Shown here piece after piece: positions 60,903 to 64,000 of a DNA stretch of 64,000 nucleotides. Source of the stretch: an uncultured Collinsella sp. (GTDB lineage Bacteria; Actinomycetota; Coriobacteriia; Coriobacteriales; Coriobacteriaceae); assembly GCA_900768435.1 (NCBI GenBank), contig CAAGCW010000030.1:62001-126000 (forward strand), read 5' to 3'. A program made the position numbers and the translations under genes. Every line of letters starts with the position of its first letter. Within the stretch, counting starts at the first letter, position 1. The notes under the pieces were generated by a model, which made no database searches, was not told the origin of the DNA, and saw nothing but the letters and a program-made list of their open reading frames with translations.

Positions 60903-63344
60903 CTACCCCAGCGAGCGGTTGAGGGAGCCGAGCTCGTCGTTGCCCATGGTGCGCCACATTTGGAAGATGCAACCGCGTGCCAGGAAAAAGAACCCGTTGT
61001 CGACCAGTTGCACAGCGGCATCTGCCAGCTGATTCGTCACGGCGGACACTGGCGGCAGCTCGAGTCCAGCCTTGTGGATGGTCTCGACCGCTTCCTCGAA
61101 CGTCGGAGGCTCGCTGACGCCCATCTCGTTCATAAGGCCCTGCATTTCTTCCAGCGCGCTGCTACCCGACTCCTCGCCGCGCGGCACCAGACGGTAACAA
61201 GCCAGCGCCAGGTCGAGCTGATCGCAATTCCAATAGGCAAACGCCAAGCGATAGAACAGGTAGCCGATTGCAGAACGATCGCTGGCAATACGTAGGCCGT
61301 GGCGCGCCACCTCGATAATCTCGTCAAAGCGCTCCAGACGCGCAAGCACGTTGATGAGCGCAAAGTGCGACTGCATGGACGAGCGCGCCAGATCGTAAAG
61401 ATGGCGCACCTCGGGCAGTGCTCGTTCAAAGTCCTCTTGCTCGGCGTAAAAGCTGCAGATCTCGTGCTGGGCAAAGTACAGCGCATCGGGCGCACGTAGG
61501 ATTCGCACAGAGCGGTCTTCTTCCAACACCGGTAGCACCATGCGCACCAGCTGGTTATCGCAAAACTGCGTTTGAACCGGACCTGTCGCCAAAAGCTCGG
61601 CGACGGCGCACTTAGCCTCCAACTCCTCAACAAGACGGGAAAAGCCTTCAAAAGCACCTGTACGGTCGACTTTTGCCTGCTCGCGCAATTCAACAACACG
61701 GGCCACGTATGGGTCGTCGTCCTCCTCCATGACCTCCAGCTCGTCAGCCGTATCGGCAAGCAGCAGATCGCGCAGCGCCGGCGGCAGCATGCGATGGTCA
61801 TCACGCGGACGAGCATGGACCTCCGCCGGCTCAATCGTCTCCGGAGCGGTTGACTCATATGCCTCAAGCACACGCTTGCACGGCATATCGTCCATGTCCA
61901 TGCTCTCAAGATCCTTGGCGACAGGCACGCAATCGGCCAGATAGGCCGCGCGCCCAAAGAAATACGTTGCGACAACGCGCTCGCCCTGCTCACTGTCGGG
62001 AGCAGCAATCTGCACATAGCAGCGCGTGATGCAGGTGCCCGCGGCAAAACACGCTGCTGCAAGCGTGAGTGCCACGCGCGCATCGTGCTCCGCGGCCCAG
62101 ATCGCACGCGTGTCCTCGTCCAACTCGCGCCAGGCGTCATCTTGAGCGTCGTATTCACGTTGCGGCATAGCATCAACGACAGACTGCCCAAACCGAACGA
62201 GCATGATCCCCTCGGCAACGTTTGCCCGATAGGTATAGTCGAGCCGCGTGACCACGTTAAGTGCCTCGACAATACGCGCGAAGCGGGTACGCACATCCCA
62301 CTCACCGCCCGGCTGGCAAGCCACCGTACCCGGTTTGCCCCACGGGTTATCGCTCGAGGCCGTATCGAGCAGTCGGGGAACATCGTTGGTCGTCTTGGCG
62401 ATATGCCACGCATCAAAGAGCGCGCAGCCCTCAAGGCACGGCGAGGATGCCGCAGGGACCAATCCGGCCCCGATGTGCTCAAGGATGCCGGAGAGACGGT
62501 TGAGACGGCACTCGATGGCAAGCAGCATGTCAATCTCGTCCCGGTCCAGCAGGCTGCGATCAAAATTGAGATAGAAAAGCTTTGAGCGATCGATGCGAGC
62601 CAGGCTCATCTCGGACTTAGCGGCGATGGTGCGCAAGCGGGGCAAGTCAATTTCACTCATAAGGGCGGCGGCATAGCGCTCGATACCGCTCGGATTCTCG
62701 GCATGGTCAACGCGGTAGAGCAGCGTCTCGATAGCGTCAGGTAGCGGTGTCGTGTTAAAGCCCAAAAACACCTCGACCGGCTCGGGCAACTTTACGAGCT
62801 TGATCTTGTCGACAACGTTTTGCATACCCTCGTCGAGTCCGTCGGCGTCCGCCGTGCTCGCAATGGTATTTTCGGAGTCAGCGAATATCACGTAGCGCAG
62901 GAACATCGATGCCATGAACTCACCGTAAGGAAGGGAGCGGGTCGAATTCCATGTCTCGTGATCGGACTGTTCGCGCATGGGACCTTCGGGAGAGCCGACG
63001 GTTCGCGCGCACGCGCGCATCGTGCCGTTTGCTCCCCTCACCATAATCTCACCAATACCGGAGTCCGACTCGTCAAGGACCAGTTCCATGTCGGGATCGT
63101 TGGGCAGCGGAGCCTCGCTGACGGGGCGGTCCACCTTGTACACCTCACCCGAAACGCTTACGTAGCCCAAAAGCGACACATGGCTTTTGCCAACGAATTC
63201 GACGACATAACAAGATTCATGCTGATCCTCGCCAAAGAGTTTCCAGACCACGCCATATGAGCGTCCCGCAGGCTGCTCGGGCATCGCCGGAAAGCGCTTC
63301 TTGGGATCGAGAAACCTGAGCTTGTATGTCGGACGCTCTGCCAC
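60903..63344 (-). CDS. Large protein of unknown function with TPR-like C-terminal region
   Basis: 813 residues, start ATG 63344. I do not recognise the family. The N-terminus reads YKLRFLDPKKRFPAMPEQPAGRSYGVVWKLFG. It has no signal peptide or membrane helix, and shows acidic stretches (ELEVMEEDDDPYV) and, from about residue 630, repeated helix pairs (ICSFYAEQEDFERALPEVRHLYDLA, IGYLFYRLAFAYWNCDQLDLALACYRLV) that look like tetratricopeptide repeats, so it may bind partner proteins. It stands alone between tRNA-Ser and the tRNA-Arg genes on the minus strand; the downstream end has no clear terminator. Confidence 0.8.
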   Translation of the reverse strand: MAERPTYKLRFLDPKKRFPAMPEQPAGRSYGVVWKLFGEDQHESCYVVEFVGKSHVSLLGYVSVSGEVYKVDRPVSEAPLPNDPDMELVLDESDSGIGEIMVRGANGTMRACARTVGSPEGPMREQSDHETWNSTRSLPYGEFMASMFLRYVIFADSENTIASTADADGLDEGMQNVVDKIKLVKLPEPVEVFLGFNTTPLPDAIETLLYRVDHAENPSGIERYAAALMSEIDLPRLRTIAAKSEMSLARIDRSKLFYLNFDRSLLDRDEIDMLLAIECRLNRLSGILEHIGAGLVPAASSPCLEGCALFDAWHIAKTTNDVPRLLDTASSDNPWGKPGTVACQPGGEWDVRTRFARIVEALNVVTRLDYTYRANVAEGIMLVRFGQSVVDAMPQREYDAQDDAWRELDEDTRAIWAAEHDARVALTLAAACFAAGTCITRCYVQIAAPDSEQGERVVATYFFGRAAYLADCVPVAKDLESMDMDDMPCKRVLEAYESTAPETIEPAEVHARPRDDHRMLPPALRDLLLADTADELEVMEEDDDPYVARVVELREQAKVDRTGAFEGFSRLVEELEAKCAVAELLATGPVQTQFCDNQLVRMVLPVLEEDRSVRILRAPDALYFAQHEICSFYAEQEDFERALPEVRHLYDLARSSMQSHFALINVLARLERFDEIIEVARHGLRIASDRSAIGYLFYRLAFAYWNCDQLDLALACYRLVPRGEESGSSALEEMQGLMNEMGVSEPPTFEEAVETIHKAGLELPPVSAVTNQLADAAVQLVDNGFFFLARGCIFQMWRTMGNDELGSLNRSLG

Positions 63345-63472
63345 GAAATATCACCCTGATCGGTCGCTTGAGAAGGAGTGGTCGCGAATAAGTCGCGACA
63401 TCTACTCGGAATCTTACACGAGTCGACAGGAAATCGTCCCTTTGGACAAAAGCACTCAAGCTGGCGCAAAAG

Positions 63473-63497
63473 AAAAGCCCCCGTTGCCGGGAGCTTT
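63473..63497 (-). terminator. Terminator after tRNA-Arg copy 1
   Basis: AAGCTCCCG / CGGGGGCTT with a 4-base loop followed by TTC on the minus strand. Confidence 0.75.
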
Positions 63498-63506
63498 AAT
63501 CTCAAA

Positions 63507-63583
63507 TGGTGCGGCGTATAGGATTCGAACCTATGACGTTCTGATTCGTAGTCAGACCCTCTATCCAGCTGAGGTAACGCCGC
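63507..63583 (-). tRNA. tRNA-Arg (anticodon ACG), copy 1
   Basis: 77 bases including an encoded CCA (63507-63509). Acceptor GCGGCGT / ACGCCGC, D-arm CCTCAGCTGGATAGAGG, anticodon loop CTACGAA (ACG, read with inosine at the wobble position), T-arm TAGGTTCGAATCCTA. The adjacent terminator follows directly. Confidence 0.96.
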
Positions 63584-63736
63584 GACTTGTTGATTATTAT
63601 GCACAGGGACTGAATAATGGTCAAGCGTTTTTCAAAAAAAGTTATTGGATTTGATTTTTACTCATTTGATGCAGTCGATCGACTCGATACTTTCAAACAC
63701 GGCGAAAGCAACTCCTCAAGTATGTCGACATATAAG

Positions 63737-63761
63737 AAAAGCCTCCGTTACCGGAGGCTTT
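63737..63761 (-). terminator. Terminator after tRNA-Arg copy 2
   Basis: AAGCCTCCG / CGGAGGCTT stem with the TTTT end on the minus strand; almost the same as the terminator of copy 1. Confidence 0.8.
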
Positions 63762-63771
63762 AAAGTACAGT

Positions 63772-63848
63772 TGGTGCGGCGTATAGGATTCGAACCTATG
63801 ACGTTCTGATTCGTAGTCAGACCCTCTATCCAGCTGAGGTAACGCCGC
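63772..63848 (-). tRNA. tRNA-Arg (anticodon ACG), copy 2
   Basis: Same 77-base sequence as copy 1, with encoded CCA (63772-63774). The two genes and their terminators form a tandem duplication of about 265 bp. Confidence 0.96.
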
Positions 63849-63977
63849 AACGCACGGATTATTATGCACGCGAGCCCCCGATGGGTCAAGCGACAATTAG
63901 AAAAAATTTTACGGAGTGATAATTAAGTTGTTCGTGCCTCGACCGAGGTTCGAATCCATGCATCGTCCGCCTAAAAG

Positions 63978-64000
63978 AAAAGCCCCCGTTGCCGGAGGCT
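63978..64000 (-). terminator. Terminator of a gene beyond the right edge
   Basis: A third hairpin of the same form as the tRNA-Arg terminators (AGCCCCCG / CGGAGGCT) sits at the window end, so another small RNA gene probably lies just outside. Nearby, 63944-63957 has a tRNA T-arm-like GAGGTTCGAATCC fragment. I see no gene in 63849-63977. Confidence 0.6.

Overview
The window is a stretch of a GC-rich (about 60% by eye), densely packed bacterial chromosome, mostly transcribed on the minus strand. Gene content and protein style point to a gut Coriobacteriia actinobacterium, most like Collinsella: uronate and pectin use, Feo iron uptake with paired FeoA proteins, YhgE/Pip proteins, a Lar lactate racemase locus and a CpsBCD-type tyrosine kinase module. 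The genus is inferred, not proven. No rRNA, insertion sequence, integrase or CRISPR array is visible.

Positions 1-15,500 hold a pectin/galacturonate utilisation region. It encodes a GH105 unsaturated-uronyl hydrolase, a GH28 polygalacturonase, a pectin methylesterase fused to an acetylesterase, an SGNH esterase, a GPH-family sugar/uronide symporter, the uxaC-uxaB-uxaA isomerase pathway to 2-keto-3-deoxygluconate, a sugar isomerase-like TIM barrel and a LacI-type regulator. Three promoters carry the palindrome GGTGAACGTTCACC overlapping the -35 box and again just after the -10 box.

Positions 15,600-21,300 hold a ferrous iron locus (feoA-feoA-feoB plus a small Cys-rich FeoB partner), an HPr-like protein with Asp at the usual Ser46 site, a 220-bp inverted-repeat element and an amino-acid/GABA-type transporter. 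Positions 21,400-26,300 hold an ebgA-ebgC beta-galactosidase operon divergent from its own LacI regulator, with three CAACCGGTTG operators. The four sugar promoters, under two different LacI-type operator systems, share a 27-bp upstream element (two CCGTT repeats 21 bp apart, start to start). It sits about one helical turn closer in the ebg promoter, which looks like the binding site of an unknown common activator. I regard this as the most novel signal in the window.

Positions 26,600-38,900 carry aspS, serB, the lar genes (larB, a larC lacking its second domain, a TetR gene; larD and larA convergent to them), ppc and hisS. Positions 39,000-48,300 carry an MFS transporter, an M20 amidohydrolase, an EamA exporter and two adjacent YhgE/Pip proteins. 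Positions 48,600-60,400 carry htpG, an acetyltransferase, the cpsC-cpsD-cpsB tyrosine kinase/phosphatase module, a PhoB/PhoR pair with pstB, and a VanR/VanS-like pair divergent from a D-Ala-D-Ala carboxypeptidase. The window ends with tRNA-Ser(GCT), a large protein of unknown function and two nearly identical tRNA-Arg(ACG) genes.

The intergenic spaces contain several families of long, fold-back elements. Two families occur twice: 127-bp elements at 31,840 and 34,319, and about 100-bp elements at 43,106 and 48,528. Within a family the stems have changed on both sides while short internal motifs stay fixed, as expected for structured RNA or for palindromic mobile repeats.
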